Shown here: piece by piece, positions 28,253 through 37,326 of the stretch
Layout: each line of letters starts with the position of its first letter
Numbering within the stretch: the first letter of the stretch is position 1
Assembly (NCBI RefSeq): GCF_002933775.1
Contig: NZ_BEWV01000206.1
Location: 80,094 to 144,093 of the forward strand
DNA: 64,000 nt
Direction of reading: 5' to 3'
From: Prevotella sp. MGM1
Lineage (GTDB): Bacteria > Bacteroidota > Bacteroidia > Bacteroidales > Bacteroidaceae
Made by a program: the position numbers and the translations under genes
The notes under the pieces: model-generated
Databases searched by the model: none
Seen by the model: only the letters and a program-made list of their open reading frames with translations
Told to the model about the DNA's origin: nothing

Positions 28253-28945
28253 TTAAAAACACGCACGAAACAATGCATAAATAAATGTATAAACTAATAC
28301 TGATATGATAACATCCAAGTCCGTATTGAGATATCCTTGCGATGTATATTGTGACGAAATAAACCGCATTCCACTTGATATATAACGGTTTATACGGAAG
28401 TAAACAATATAATATACAAATAATCCAACACAACCACCCCAGATTAATCCGCATATTATATCTCCCGGATAATGCACGCCCAAATACATCCTTGTCCAAC
28501 AATTCAATAAAGACCAGAAAATAAGCATTACCGAGAATATCTTGCTACGAACAAGCATACTGAAAAAAATCGCTATACTAAATGTATTTGCCGCATGAGC
28601 TGAAAAAAAACCATATTTCCCTCCCCTATATCCATCGACAACATCAACAAGCATCGCTATTTGCGAATCATGGGAAGGACGAAGCCGTGCAATATTGGGC
28701 TTCACAAACATATCATCAACTGTACCGGATAATAGAACGCACAATGCAGCACAACAAATAATCAAAAGTATTTGCTTCATACTTTCATTATTACGCACCA
28801 CTATATAAAATAGTGATATATATAATGGGACCCAAGTGACTGCTGATGTCAAAACCATGGCCAAATTGTCCACAAAAAGAGAAGTACTTCCATTCACGGA
28901 CAATAATAATTCTTTGTCTAACTGTATTAATGCGTCTAAATCCAT
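28253..28945 (-). CDS. PAP2-family membrane phosphatase
   Basis: 230 residues with five or six membrane helices. The three PAP2 motifs are Lys82-x6-Arg89-Pro90, Ser-Ala-His117 and Arg152-x5-His158-x3-Asp162, so the catalytic His and Asp are intact. Such enzymes dephosphorylate lipid carriers (undecaprenyl or phosphatidylglycerol phosphates) on the outer face of the inner membrane; the actual substrate cannot be told here. It follows batDE by 1 bp, which places a lipid phosphatase in the Bat transcript. Confidence 0.9.
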   Translation of the reverse strand: MDLDALIQLDKELLLSVNGSTSLFVDNLAMVLTSAVTWVPLYISLFYIVVRNNESMKQILLIICCAALCVLLSGTVDDMFVKPNIARLRPSHDSQIAMLVDVVDGYRGGKYGFFSAHAANTFSIAIFFSMLVRSKIFSVMLIFWSLLNCWTRMYLGVHYPGDIICGLIWGGCVGLFVYYIVYFRINRYISSGMRFISSQYTSQGYLNTDLDVIISVLVYTFIYALFRACF

Positions 28946-28946
28946 A

Positions 28947-31502
28947 TCATATTCTTTCTATGTTTGATGTTTCTATCCAGCCCTTTCTTCCATCCAAAAG
29001 ACGTATCTCTTTCCACTCCATCAGTTCACCATCCAAGATTTGGACCTTTGTTCCCTCATGCAACATAAAAAGATCTGAACCTCCACTTGAAGGACTTTTC
29101 TTTATCAAAACAAACGGTGTCAAAATAATAGCTTCATTACGCTCTATCAATTTCTGATTCTGTTCATAAGCAAATATTGTAGCTGTAACAAATATCACAA
29201 CAAAAATACTTCCTCCAAAAAATCCTATCTTTCTTAGAACAATACGACGAGAAAAGAAATAAAGCAAGAAAAAGATTATTACCATACCTAATGCAACAAA
29301 TCCTAAATCGACCCACCCATCAACATTCATAAGATTCATTGCTGAATTGTACCACTCTATGAAAAATATTTTCGGACGAGGAACAATCTTGTCTATTATC
29401 CTATTATTCGCAATCCGCAAATTCGTCTTAATATCGTCATCACTAGGATCTAATAACAACGCACGCTCATAATTTATAATAGCTCTCGTTATATTACCTG
29501 ATTTATAATAAGCATTACCCAAATTATAATATAAATCAGAACTTACTCCCTTACTAAGTACCAATTCATAATCCTTTACTGCCAACTTGTATTGTTTCAT
29601 CAAATACAAACTATCTGCCTCATCCTTTGTTATAGCAAATAATGAAAGGGGAGCTAAAACAAGTATTATAACAAAATACAATCTCAGTCCAATAATTCTT
29701 TTGCCAAAGGATTTTTTCCCCTTCATTCCATCTTCTATTTGCATAATAGCATCCATTACAGTATTAAATGTTTTGTTCATATTTCCTTTTGCATCACCAG
29801 GTGCATAACGTTCAAATTCACATTCATCAAGTGCTTCTATAAAACGTTTTATTATTTCATTATCAATTCCAAAGTCAAATAACTTCTGACTTATATTATC
29901 ACGAGATAGTTGTTCTACTGGAATTCGAAGTTTATATCCTATATATCCCCATAAAGCCCTTAACACTTCATCATAAAATCCAGCTTGGTTGTCCTCCGAC
30001 ATCAACTTCTTGGCTGTCCTCAATCGTTTGGCAGCAACCTTATTAGCCCTATTCTCTTTTTGCTTATACCAATCTGTTCCATTTTTCTTATATTTAAAAA
30101 TAAAAAACATGCCTATAAACAATAAGAAAAAGAGCGTTAACACCAACTTATATCTAAAAGAACCAAAGAAAATATCGTCAGAAATGACAGATGGCCCAAT
30201 CTTAATATCTCTTATATCATTGTCACTTAATGCTTGCGACTTTGCCACCTCAATATCATCCTCGGGATTCTTAGAAACGTTTAAAACCAATTTAGAAGAC
30301 TTTAAGGTCTTATAGCTATTCGATTCTAAATCATAGTATATGAATTCAACAGGGGGAATTTCAAATTTTCCTTGATTTCGAGGCACGGCCAAATAATCAT
30401 ATACCATGCTTCCCTCAACCCCACGACTTGTCAATTCCGTTTTGTCTGTAGTTTGAACATCGTACCTGTCAAAATCCTTTGGATAATTTACACTAGGGGC
30501 TTTTATTAACTTCAGATTTCCTGTTCCATTAACAGTCACGCTTACTTTTATCGGCTCATTTGTTTTAACTTCATTCTTATTCAAACCAACAGATAATGTG
30601 AATTTACCTACTCCGCCAGAAAAACCAGCAGGTCTGTTTGGCAATGGAACGACTTGAAGTGTCAATCCTGGAGCTTTTATACTATGCTTGACTTCTGTAT
30701 ACCCGGAACCACCATTGAAAAAAGCCTCAAATGGATCCACATTAAGATTCTTAAGCGCAACAATACCATTAAATGTTATACTCGGTATATCCAATTTTCC
30801 CACAACCTGTGGAAACATGACATATTGACTCCATGTTACAGTACGATATGGACGTCCGTTAAACATCTCTACTTTAAAATTCTTTTGCTGGGGCAATTCC
30901 AGTTCTTGTGTATGAAAACCCTTTAAATCCGGCATTTTCCCAATCAATTGTGTCAAATCAACCAATGTATAAACCTTATATGTCAATAAAACCGGTTCTT
31001 GCTCATAAACACTACGTTTATTGGCACTGACCTTTACAAATAAATCGGAACCGGATATCTTTGTACCGGAACCATGAGCAATTGGTTTACCCTGACTTCC
31101 TTTATTGGTATTCGATGATTGTGGATTTGAACCAACATATACTTTTACCGAATTAGATTCTATTCTTTTATTACCTACGATTATTTGGGCGGAAGGGATG
31201 ACAAACGTTCCTTTCTTACTTGCAAACAAAACATAGGTATATGTAAGTGTTTGGGAAGAACTGGCTTTACCATTTACTAATTGATAACTCGATTGATATG
31301 ATGTTTTAGGTCCAATCAAGACTTCCAATTCTTCCGGTATTTTTCCTATCCTAAACTCTTTTACATCCTGGCTGTTCACCGTGTATGTCAAATGAAACTG
31401 TTCACCAACAACGATATTTGGTGATACTTCCGCAATAATTTTTTGCCCAAAAACCGATATTGCAAATACAAAACTTAAAAAAGAAACTATAAATATCCTC
31501 AT
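28947..31502 (-). CDS. BatD-BatE fusion protein
   Basis: 851 residues. Residues 1-19 are a signal peptide. About 20-445 is the BatD beta-sandwich region, with a membrane helix at 452-470 and a cytoplasmic helical segment at 470-600. A second hydrophobic segment at about 605-623 looks like a retained BatE signal sequence. Then come TPR repeats (about 628-695), two further helices (about 732-750 and 760-778) and a C-terminal SH3-like domain (about 790-850) ending in Gly-Trp-Ile-Glu-Thr. In Bacteroides the classic arrangement has separate batD and batE. The Bat (aerotolerance) proteins are thought to form a MoxR-linked envelope complex. No frameshift is involved: the frame is continuous. Confidence 0.85.
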   Translation of the reverse strand: MRIFIVSFLSFVFAISVFGQKIIAEVSPNIVVGEQFHLTYTVNSQDVKEFRIGKIPEELEVLIGPKTSYQSSYQLVNGKASSSQTLTYTYVLFASKKGTFVIPSAQIIVGNKRIESNSVKVYVGSNPQSSNTNKGSQGKPIAHGSGTKISGSDLFVKVSANKRSVYEQEPVLLTYKVYTLVDLTQLIGKMPDLKGFHTQELELPQQKNFKVEMFNGRPYRTVTWSQYVMFPQVVGKLDIPSITFNGIVALKNLNVDPFEAFFNGGSGYTEVKHSIKAPGLTLQVVPLPNRPAGFSGGVGKFTLSVGLNKNEVKTNEPIKVSVTVNGTGNLKLIKAPSVNYPKDFDRYDVQTTDKTELTSRGVEGSMVYDYLAVPRNQGKFEIPPVEFIYYDLESNSYKTLKSSKLVLNVSKNPEDDIEVAKSQALSDNDIRDIKIGPSVISDDIFFGSFRYKLVLTLFFLLFIGMFFIFKYKKNGTDWYKQKENRANKVAAKRLRTAKKLMSEDNQAGFYDEVLRALWGYIGYKLRIPVEQLSRDNISQKLFDFGIDNEIIKRFIEALDECEFERYAPGDAKGNMNKTFNTVMDAIMQIEDGMKGKKSFGKRIIGLRLYFVIILVLAPLSLFAITKDEADSLYLMKQYKLAVKDYELVLSKGVSSDLYYNLGNAYYKSGNITRAIINYERALLLDPSDDDIKTNLRIANNRIIDKIVPRPKIFFIEWYNSAMNLMNVDGWVDLGFVALGMVIIFFLLYFFSRRIVLRKIGFFGGSIFVVIFVTATIFAYEQNQKLIERNEAIILTPFVLIKKSPSSGGSDLFMLHEGTKVQILDGELMEWKEIRLLDGRKGWIETSNIERI

Positions 31503-31503
31503 T

Positions 31504-33195
31504 TTACCAATTCTTTTGATTTCTTCTTGAGCGAGGTTGCTGCATTGCTTTCTTCATTTTCTGCTGGGCATCTTTTTCTTGCTGAATAACAGCATTAAGC
31601 AACTGCTCTGCATTTTCCTTACTCATTCCACCTTTTGGCTTGTCCTGTTCCTGATTATCTTTTGGCTGCTGTTTCTGACGTTTATCTTCTTTTTGATTGT
31701 CCTCTTTATTATTTTGCTTCATTTTTTGATTATCTTTCTTTTCTTGCTCCTTCTGCTGTTTCAACTGTCGTTTGCATAACTCCAAATTATATCTGGTTTC
31801 ATCATCATTCGGGTTAAGACGAAGAGAATTCTTATATGATTCTATTGCCTCCGAGTACATTTTATGATTTTGACAGATGACTCCTATATTATGAAATGAT
31901 CTTGCTTTACGAAATACATTTGTTTCTATACGTGCTGCTTCTTCATATTGACGAATGGCAACAGAATCCTTTTTCTGCATTAATAGAGCATTGCCCAAAT
32001 TATATATGGCTTGGGGATTTTTTTTGTTTTTTTCTTGAGCTTTTCTATAATAGACCTCTGCTTCGGAGTAATTAGCTTTCTTATAATCTTTATTACCTGA
32101 ACGAATATAAAATCTATCTACTTGCCCATACATTGGTACTGAAAATAATGCCATCATAATAATGAGCAAGAGTGTTTTTCTGTTATCAAAAAGCCTTATA
32201 TTACGGAATATCGGATTTTTACGCTCAAATATACAAATCTCAATAATGATAACCAATAAAGCTATCAAACAAAATACTTGAAATTGTTCACCATGCTCTG
32301 TATACATATTATTAGAAATCTCATTCTTAGATAATTTTGCCAATTCTATATCCAACAGCCTCTGTGCATCACTATTATTATTCACATGTATATAGGCACC
32401 TCCACCTGCTTTTGCAATTTCTTCACACATGGCCTCATTCAATGCAGACATAACGATATTACCATTAATATCTTTTATTTCTCTTCCATCAACTATAATT
32501 GGTGAGCCCTGTGTTGTTCCTATACCTAAAACAAAAACAGCCATACCGTTTTCTTTCGCTCTCAAGGCTGCCTCATTTGCTCCTCCTTCATGGTTCTCAC
32601 CATCCGTTATAAGAATTATAGCCTTTCCTATTCCCCTTTGCTTAGTAAAACTATTTGAAGCCATATCTATAGCACCGGCAATATCTGTTCCTTGTGCATC
32701 AATTAACGATGGCTCAATCGTATTCAAAAACATTTTTGCTGAAACAAAATCACTTGTAATAGGTAATTGAACAAAAGACTCACCTGCAAAAACTATTAAA
32801 CCAACCTTGTCATTAGTAAACTTATCTATAAGATTCTCTACTAACATTTTGCTTCTAACCAAACGATTAGGCTCTACATCCTCCGCCAACATTGAATTAC
32901 TAATATCCAAAGCTATTATAGTTTCAATACCGACACGTTTATCATTAATAACACTTGTCCCAATTTGAGGACGAGCTATTGCAATAACCAATACCGCTAT
33001 CCCTAACTCCAATAACCAAAATTTTATTCTTGGGCGCCAAACCGAAACATCCGGCATCAAATCTTTTACTAAATTTAAATCACCGAATATACGTAATTTT
33101 TGTTTTTGACGATGTATAACATAAAACCGAACTAATGCTAAAATAGGAATTAGCACTAATAAATATAAATACTCCGGATTTCCAAATCTAAACAT
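31504..33195 (-). CDS. BatB-BatC fusion: VWA domain plus TPR
   Basis: 563 residues. BatB part: two N-terminal helices (about 8-25 and 58-76), then a von Willebrand A domain with an intact metal site Asp97-x-Ser99-x-Ser101 and Thr-Asp-Gly-Glu near 197-200, then a helix at 306-324. BatC part: a basic-hydrophobic segment at 342-357 that looks like a leftover signal peptide, TPR units at about 360-480, and a very charged Lys/Gln/Glu tail at 478-563. Normally batB and batC are separate; here they are one open frame. It is 1 bp before batDE and 4 bp after batA. Confidence 0.87.
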   Translation of the reverse strand: MFRFGNPEYLYLLVLIPILALVRFYVIHRQKQKLRIFGDLNLVKDLMPDVSVWRPRIKFWLLELGIAVLVIAIARPQIGTSVINDKRVGIETIIALDISNSMLAEDVEPNRLVRSKMLVENLIDKFTNDKVGLIVFAGESFVQLPITSDFVSAKMFLNTIEPSLIDAQGTDIAGAIDMASNSFTKQRGIGKAIILITDGENHEGGANEAALRAKENGMAVFVLGIGTTQGSPIIVDGREIKDINGNIVMSALNEAMCEEIAKAGGGAYIHVNNNSDAQRLLDIELAKLSKNEISNNMYTEHGEQFQVFCLIALLVIIIEICIFERKNPIFRNIRLFDNRKTLLLIIMMALFSVPMYGQVDRFYIRSGNKDYKKANYSEAEVYYRKAQEKNKKNPQAIYNLGNALLMQKKDSVAIRQYEEAARIETNVFRKARSFHNIGVICQNHKMYSEAIESYKNSLRLNPNDDETRYNLELCKRQLKQQKEQEKKDNQKMKQNNKEDNQKEDKRQKQQPKDNQEQDKPKGGMSKENAEQLLNAVIQQEKDAQQKMKKAMQQPRSRRNQKNW

Positions 33196-33199
33196 ATTA

Positions 33200-34207
33200 T
33201 TATGGTATCTTTCTAAAAACCGTTATTCTCAAAAGTATTTCTAATAACAGAGATATTATTGCAACAATAGCAAATGGCTGATATGCCTCATATTTCTTAC
33301 TATACTTCTTTAAACTTAATTTAGTCTTTTCTAATTTATCAATCTCTTTATATATATATTGTAACTCACGAGTATTTGTTGCACGATAAAAACTACCTTG
33401 TGTCTCTCTTGCTATATCGTCCAATACTTTTGTATCTATTTCAACAGGAAGATATACATATTGTATTTGACCGGCAACCTCTTTCGGATAAGGAGCCAAC
33501 TTATCCGTACCTACCCCAATCGTATATATCCTAATACCAAAACTTCTGGCTATTTCCGCCGCAGTCATAGGAGACAAATCACCCATATTATTACTTCCAT
33601 CAGTGAGAAGTATAACTACTTTACTTTTAGCTTTTGAATCTTTCAAACGACTTATTGCATTAGCCAATCCCATACCGATAGCCGTTCCATCTTGTATTAA
33701 CCCTCTCGCTGCAATATCAGTTCTAACATTCTTCAATAAATTAAGTAAAGATGCATGATCAATTGTCATGGGACATTGAGTAAATGCCTCACCCGCAAAT
33801 ATCGTTAACCCAATATTGTCATTGGGCCGATCCACGATAAACTCTGATGCAACTTGTTTTGATGCCTCCAGCCTATTGGGTTTCAAATCCTCTGCCAACA
33901 TACTTGTGGAAACATCCATAACCATCATTATATCAATTCCCTCCACAAACTCATTATTCCAAGAGTTATTTGTTTGGGGACGAGCCATGGCAAATACTAT
34001 AAAAACAAAAGCAATTATACGAAGAAGTATCTGTACTGGCATTAATCTTATCCTCCAACTTTTAGGAAAATATTGGTATGCCGACGAATCACTGACCCGA
34101 ATTGTTGATTCTGTTTTGTTCTTATACATTATATGCCATATCAAATATGGTATTATTAGTAATAATAAAAACAGATATTCTTTATTCGCAAATTCTATCA
34201 CATTCAT
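33200..34207 (-). CDS. batA: BatA: membrane-anchored VWA domain protein
   Basis: 335 residues from the ATG at 34207; a TTG at 34216 is in frame but less likely. Two N-terminal helices (about 10-27 and 58-74) bracket a short loop. The VWA domain has Asp98-x-Ser100-x-Ser102 and Leu-Thr-Asp-Gly-Ser near 204, and a C-terminal helix anchors it (about 312-330). A paralogue of the BatB part next door. In the Bat system, VWA proteins are presumed to bind partners in a metal-dependent way under control of the MoxR ATPase. Confidence 0.9.
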   Translation of the reverse strand: MNVIEFANKEYLFLLLLIIPYLIWHIMYKNKTESTIRVSDSSAYQYFPKSWRIRLMPVQILLRIIAFVFIVFAMARPQTNNSWNNEFVEGIDIMMVMDVSTSMLAEDLKPNRLEASKQVASEFIVDRPNDNIGLTIFAGEAFTQCPMTIDHASLLNLLKNVRTDIAARGLIQDGTAIGMGLANAISRLKDSKAKSKVVILLTDGSNNMGDLSPMTAAEIARSFGIRIYTIGVGTDKLAPYPKEVAGQIQYVYLPVEIDTKVLDDIARETQGSFYRATNTRELQYIYKEIDKLEKTKLSLKKYSKKYEAYQPFAIVAIISLLLEILLRITVFRKIP

Positions 34208-34245
34208 TGTTATCAAACAATTCTATATTCATTGATGCTTAAACT

Positions 34246-35319
34246 TTATAAAATTAGTATTTGACTAATTCCATATACAATATAACACAATAATGTCAAA
34301 CACGAGATTGCTATTCCAATTATTATTATTCTCAAAAAATTACGGGTTTTAATAGATTGGACCTCTTTATTGGTTAATTGCGGATAATGGTCTTTTTCAT
34401 CTATAACCTTTTCTATTTTTGTAGAATTAATAAATGCAATAGCATTTACAAGGTTTTTATCATCTTCATTTATAAGCGTTGAGTACTTCGCAAATTTAAC
34501 TAAATCTGCCACTTGAAACAAAGAACCAAGCTCATATATATCTTTTGGCTCCTGTATATTTTTCAATCTTTCAATAATTTCATTACTAGTCATTTCCATC
34601 GCATTAAATCCAAATCGCTCCTGAATATATTTACGCAGGGCATCCGTCAGTTTGGTATAGTACTCTTTTGGATTGTCCGATGCGGGATATTTTTCGGCTT
34701 TAATTTGTTCTATGGCCTTAATTGCTTTTTGATGTGGTAAAAGACGTTTTACAAATTTTACTTTCTTTATAATTGGTTTATTATCACGTAAACGCAAATA
34801 AAAATAATAATCCAAAGACAACAATATTAGCATTAATATACTCAGTCCAAACAACCAACTCCAATCACTCCATTTAAACGGATTTGTCTGAATATCTTTT
34901 GGACCATAATACTTAAATACATCAGTTGTGTCCACATTTACAGACAGTACTTTCAATGCCAAACTTTCACTTTTATATACTTTTTTGTCTACATTTATTT
35001 CAAATGGTGGTAAATAATATAAACCCGCATCAAACGAAGTTAAAGTATATACACGTGAATACAACACTCCATTTTCTATTGCATCTATTTTTGTTTCACT
35101 TGTATTTAAAACCTCAACTCCGGGAATTATCTGTTGCTGGGGGGTAAATACCGGAAAAAAAACATTCGCAGATTTATCTGTTGTTACTGATAACGTAATT
35201 TGCACTTGTTGGCCTATGAATATTTCAACAGAGTCCAACCGTGCATCAACTGACACCTTTGCTATCGCAGATAGTTTAAGAACAAATAATATGGTTAGAA
35301 TAAATAGTCGCTTTCTCAT
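34246..35319 (-). CDS. Bat-operon membrane protein with BatD-like N-terminal domain
   Basis: 357 residues from the ATG at 35319; an in-frame TTG at 35325 overlaps the upstream stop. Residues 1-19 are a signal peptide. About 20-130 is a beta-rich domain similar in style to the BatD repeats (starting Val-Ser-Val-Asp-Ala-Arg-Leu-Asp-Ser-Val-Glu-Ile). Membrane helices lie at about 150-170 and 332-354, separated by a cytoplasmic helical region with Tyr-Tyr-Thr-Lys-Leu-Thr-Asp-Ala-Leu-Arg-Lys-Tyr-Ile near 223-235. The last is like DUF4381-type proteins found next to moxR and DUF58. Role presumed structural in the MoxR/Bat complex; not demonstrated. Confidence 0.75.
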   Translation of the reverse strand: MRKRLFILTILFVLKLSAIAKVSVDARLDSVEIFIGQQVQITLSVTTDKSANVFFPVFTPQQQIIPGVEVLNTSETKIDAIENGVLYSRVYTLTSFDAGLYYLPPFEINVDKKVYKSESLALKVLSVNVDTTDVFKYYGPKDIQTNPFKWSDWSWLFGLSILMLILLSLDYYFYLRLRDNKPIIKKVKFVKRLLPHQKAIKAIEQIKAEKYPASDNPKEYYTKLTDALRKYIQERFGFNAMEMTSNEIIERLKNIQEPKDIYELGSLFQVADLVKFAKYSTLINEDDKNLVNAIAFINSTKIEKVIDEKDHYPQLTNKEVQSIKTRNFLRIIIIGIAISCLTLLCYIVYGISQILIL

Positions 35320-35321
35320 TC

Positions 35322-36191
35322 TCAACTTCTCTGTTTAAACATTATCATCAATGACTTTACATAATCCTCATCAGTCGAAATACAGATATTGTCAACATTA
35401 CTTTTATTAAAAATATCTTTCAACATCCTTTGACGCTTCAACCAATAATTATAATGAGCCTCACGTAAACGTTTACTTCCCGTATCAATATACTGTTCAA
35501 TACCTGTTTCCGCATCAATAATTCTCATTATTCCAATATCAGGTAATTCTTTTGCTCGTTTATCATAAACCTGAATAGCAATAACATCATGCTTACGACT
35601 ACATATACTCAAAGGTTGTAAAATGTCATTTTTTACATAAAAATCACTAAGGATAAACATTGTACATTGTCGTTTCATCATGCCTGACATAAATTCCAAA
35701 GCACCTTTTAAATCTGTTTTTTTACTATCAGGCTTAAAATTAAGCATTTCATGGATTATATACAAAATATGCCTACGTCCTTTCTTTGGTGGAATATACT
35801 TTTCTATTCTATCAGAGAAAAAAACTACTCCGATTTTGTCATTATTCAAAATAGCACTAAATGCTAATGTAGCGGCAATCTCAGCCACCATATTACTTTT
35901 AGTTTGATGATGGGTACCAAAGTCAAGAGAACCGCTGACATCGATTAATAACATCACGGTTAATTCTCTTTCTTCTTCGAAAACCTTCACATAAGGATGT
36001 CCAAAACGTGCTGTAACATTCCAGTCTATATCACGAACATTATCGCCAAACTGATATTCACGAACCTCACTAAATGCCATTCCACGCCCTTTAAACGCAG
36101 AATGATATTGTCCAGCAAAAATATTAGCACTCAGACGACGAGTCTTTATCTCTATTTTGCGTACTTTGGTTATAAGTTCATGAGCTTCCAT
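35322..36191 (-). CDS. DUF58 domain protein of the MoxR/Bat operon
   Basis: 289 residues from the ATG at 36191, which overlaps the moxR stop by one base (TGATG). Family hallmark Gly-Asp-Asn-Val-Arg-Asp-Ile-Asp-Trp-Asn-Val-Thr-Ala-Arg lies near 49-62, followed by a VWA-like core with Asp-Val-Ser-Gly-Ser near 84-88. DUF58 proteins nearly always neighbour MoxR ATPases and are thought to be their substrates or partners. No membrane helix, so cytoplasmic. Confidence 0.92.
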   Translation of the reverse strand: MEAHELITKVRKIEIKTRRLSANIFAGQYHSAFKGRGMAFSEVREYQFGDNVRDIDWNVTARFGHPYVKVFEEERELTVMLLIDVSGSLDFGTHHQTKSNMVAEIAATLAFSAILNNDKIGVVFFSDRIEKYIPPKKGRRHILYIIHEMLNFKPDSKKTDLKGALEFMSGMMKRQCTMFILSDFYVKNDILQPLSICSRKHDVIAIQVYDKRAKELPDIGIMRIIDAETGIEQYIDTGSKRLREAHYNYWLKRQRMLKDIFNKSNVDNICISTDEDYVKSLMIMFKQRS

Positions 36192-37186
36192 CAAGGCACT
36201 TCTACCTTATTTATTATTCTACTTATAATTTCTTCACTTGTAACGTTATTTGCCTCTGCCTCATAAGTCAGCCCGATGCGATGACGGAGGACATCATGTG
36301 CAACCGCACGTACATCTTCTGGTATCACATATCCGCGACGTTTAATGAAAGCATAAGCACGAGATGCTTTTGCTAAGTTTATACTTGCACGTGGACTACC
36401 ACCAAACGAAATAATCCCTTTCATATCATTTAATCCATAACGTTCTGGGAACCTTGTCGCAAAAACAATGTCTGCAATATATTGTTCTATCTTCTCATCT
36501 ATATAAACGTCATATACTACCGTACGAGCTTTCAATATCTCTTCTGATGATATCACTGGTTTTATTTCTTTTGGTACACCTGATATATTCTCCCGTATAA
36601 TTCGTTTTTCTTCTTCTAATGTTGGATAGTCAATAATTACTTTAAGCATGAAACGATCAACTTGTGCTTCTGGCAATAAATATGTCCCCTCTTGCTCTAT
36701 TGGATTTTGAGTTGCCATAACAAAAAAGGGATTAGGTAACTTAAAAGAATCACTGCCTATAGTAACTTGTTTCTCCTGCATTGCTTCCAACAACGCACTT
36801 TGAACCTTTGCTGGCGCACGATTTATTTCATCAGCTAATACAAAATTGGCAAAAACTGGTCCTCGTTTTACTTGAAATGTTTCCTCTTTCTGAGAATATA
36901 TCATTGTCCCTAAAACATCCGCCGGAAGCAAATCTGGCGTAAACTGTATTCTGCTATAATCTGTATCTATTAATTGTGATAAAGTTTTTATAGCCAATGT
37001 CTTCGCTAATCCCGGAACACCTTCCAATAAAATATGTCCATCACTTAACAAACCTATTAATAGAGATTCTACAAGGTGTTTTTGACCAACAATAATTTGA
37101 TCCATCCCTTTTATCAAATTTGTAATAAATGAACTTTGTTGCTCTATCCGTATATTTAATTCACGAATATCAATTGCCTCTGACAT
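36191..37186 (-). CDS. MoxR-family AAA+ ATPase
   Basis: 331 residues. Walker A Gly-Val-Pro-Gly-Leu-Ala-Lys-Thr at 56-63, Walker B Ala-Asp-Glu-Ile-Asn-Arg-Ala-Pro near 117-124, then the MoxR lid region with Gly-Gly-Ser-Pro-Arg-Ala near 270. It acts as a chaperone-like ATPase for the VWA proteins encoded after it. First gene of the ten-gene run; a -7 box lies about 41 bp upstream. Confidence 0.95.
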   Translation of the reverse strand: MSEAIDIRELNIRIEQQSSFITNLIKGMDQIIVGQKHLVESLLIGLLSDGHILLEGVPGLAKTLAIKTLSQLIDTDYSRIQFTPDLLPADVLGTMIYSQKEETFQVKRGPVFANFVLADEINRAPAKVQSALLEAMQEKQVTIGSDSFKLPNPFFVMATQNPIEQEGTYLLPEAQVDRFMLKVIIDYPTLEEEKRIIRENISGVPKEIKPVISSEEILKARTVVYDVYIDEKIEQYIADIVFATRFPERYGLNDMKGIISFGGSPRASINLAKASRAYAFIKRRGYVIPEDVRAVAHDVLRHRIGLTYEAEANNVTSEEIISRIINKVEVP

Positions 37187-37226
37187 AATTATTATTTTAA
37201 TTCTACTATATTATATATTCAGAATA

Positions 37227-37234
37227 CAAAAGTA
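37227..37234 (-). promoter_or_regulatory. -7 box for the moxR-bat-nadE run
   Basis: Reads TACTTTTG on the minus strand, 41 bp before the moxR ATG. The -33 region reads TTTTCTG at about the right spacing, a weak match. Confidence 0.5.
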
Positions 37235-37281
37235 GTCAATAAATAAGTTTTTTTCAGAAAACTACACCTTAATAAATCAAA

Positions 37282-37317
37282 AAAAGTTTCTTAATTTTTA
37301 TATTTTAAGAAACTTTT
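37282..37317 (-). terminator. Terminator of the ftsY-rimO-HU operon
   Basis: 13-bp perfect stem (AAAAGTTTCTTAA, 37282-37294, with 37305-37317), 10-nt loop, followed on the minus strand by CTTTTTTTGATT. It lies 10 bp beyond the HU/LysM stop. Confidence 0.85.
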
Positions 37318-37326
37318 ATATTCAAC

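Noticed and set aside
31537..31779. Hydrophobic 80-codon frame resembling a membrane protein
   Set aside because: It is the reverse complement of the Lys/Gln/Glu-rich tail of BatBC, which always reads as Phe/Leu-rich on the other strand.
27025..37186. Novel VWA/MoxR defence system
   Set aside because: Gene content and order match the known Bat (aerotolerance) operon of Bacteroidetes; only the fusions are unusual.
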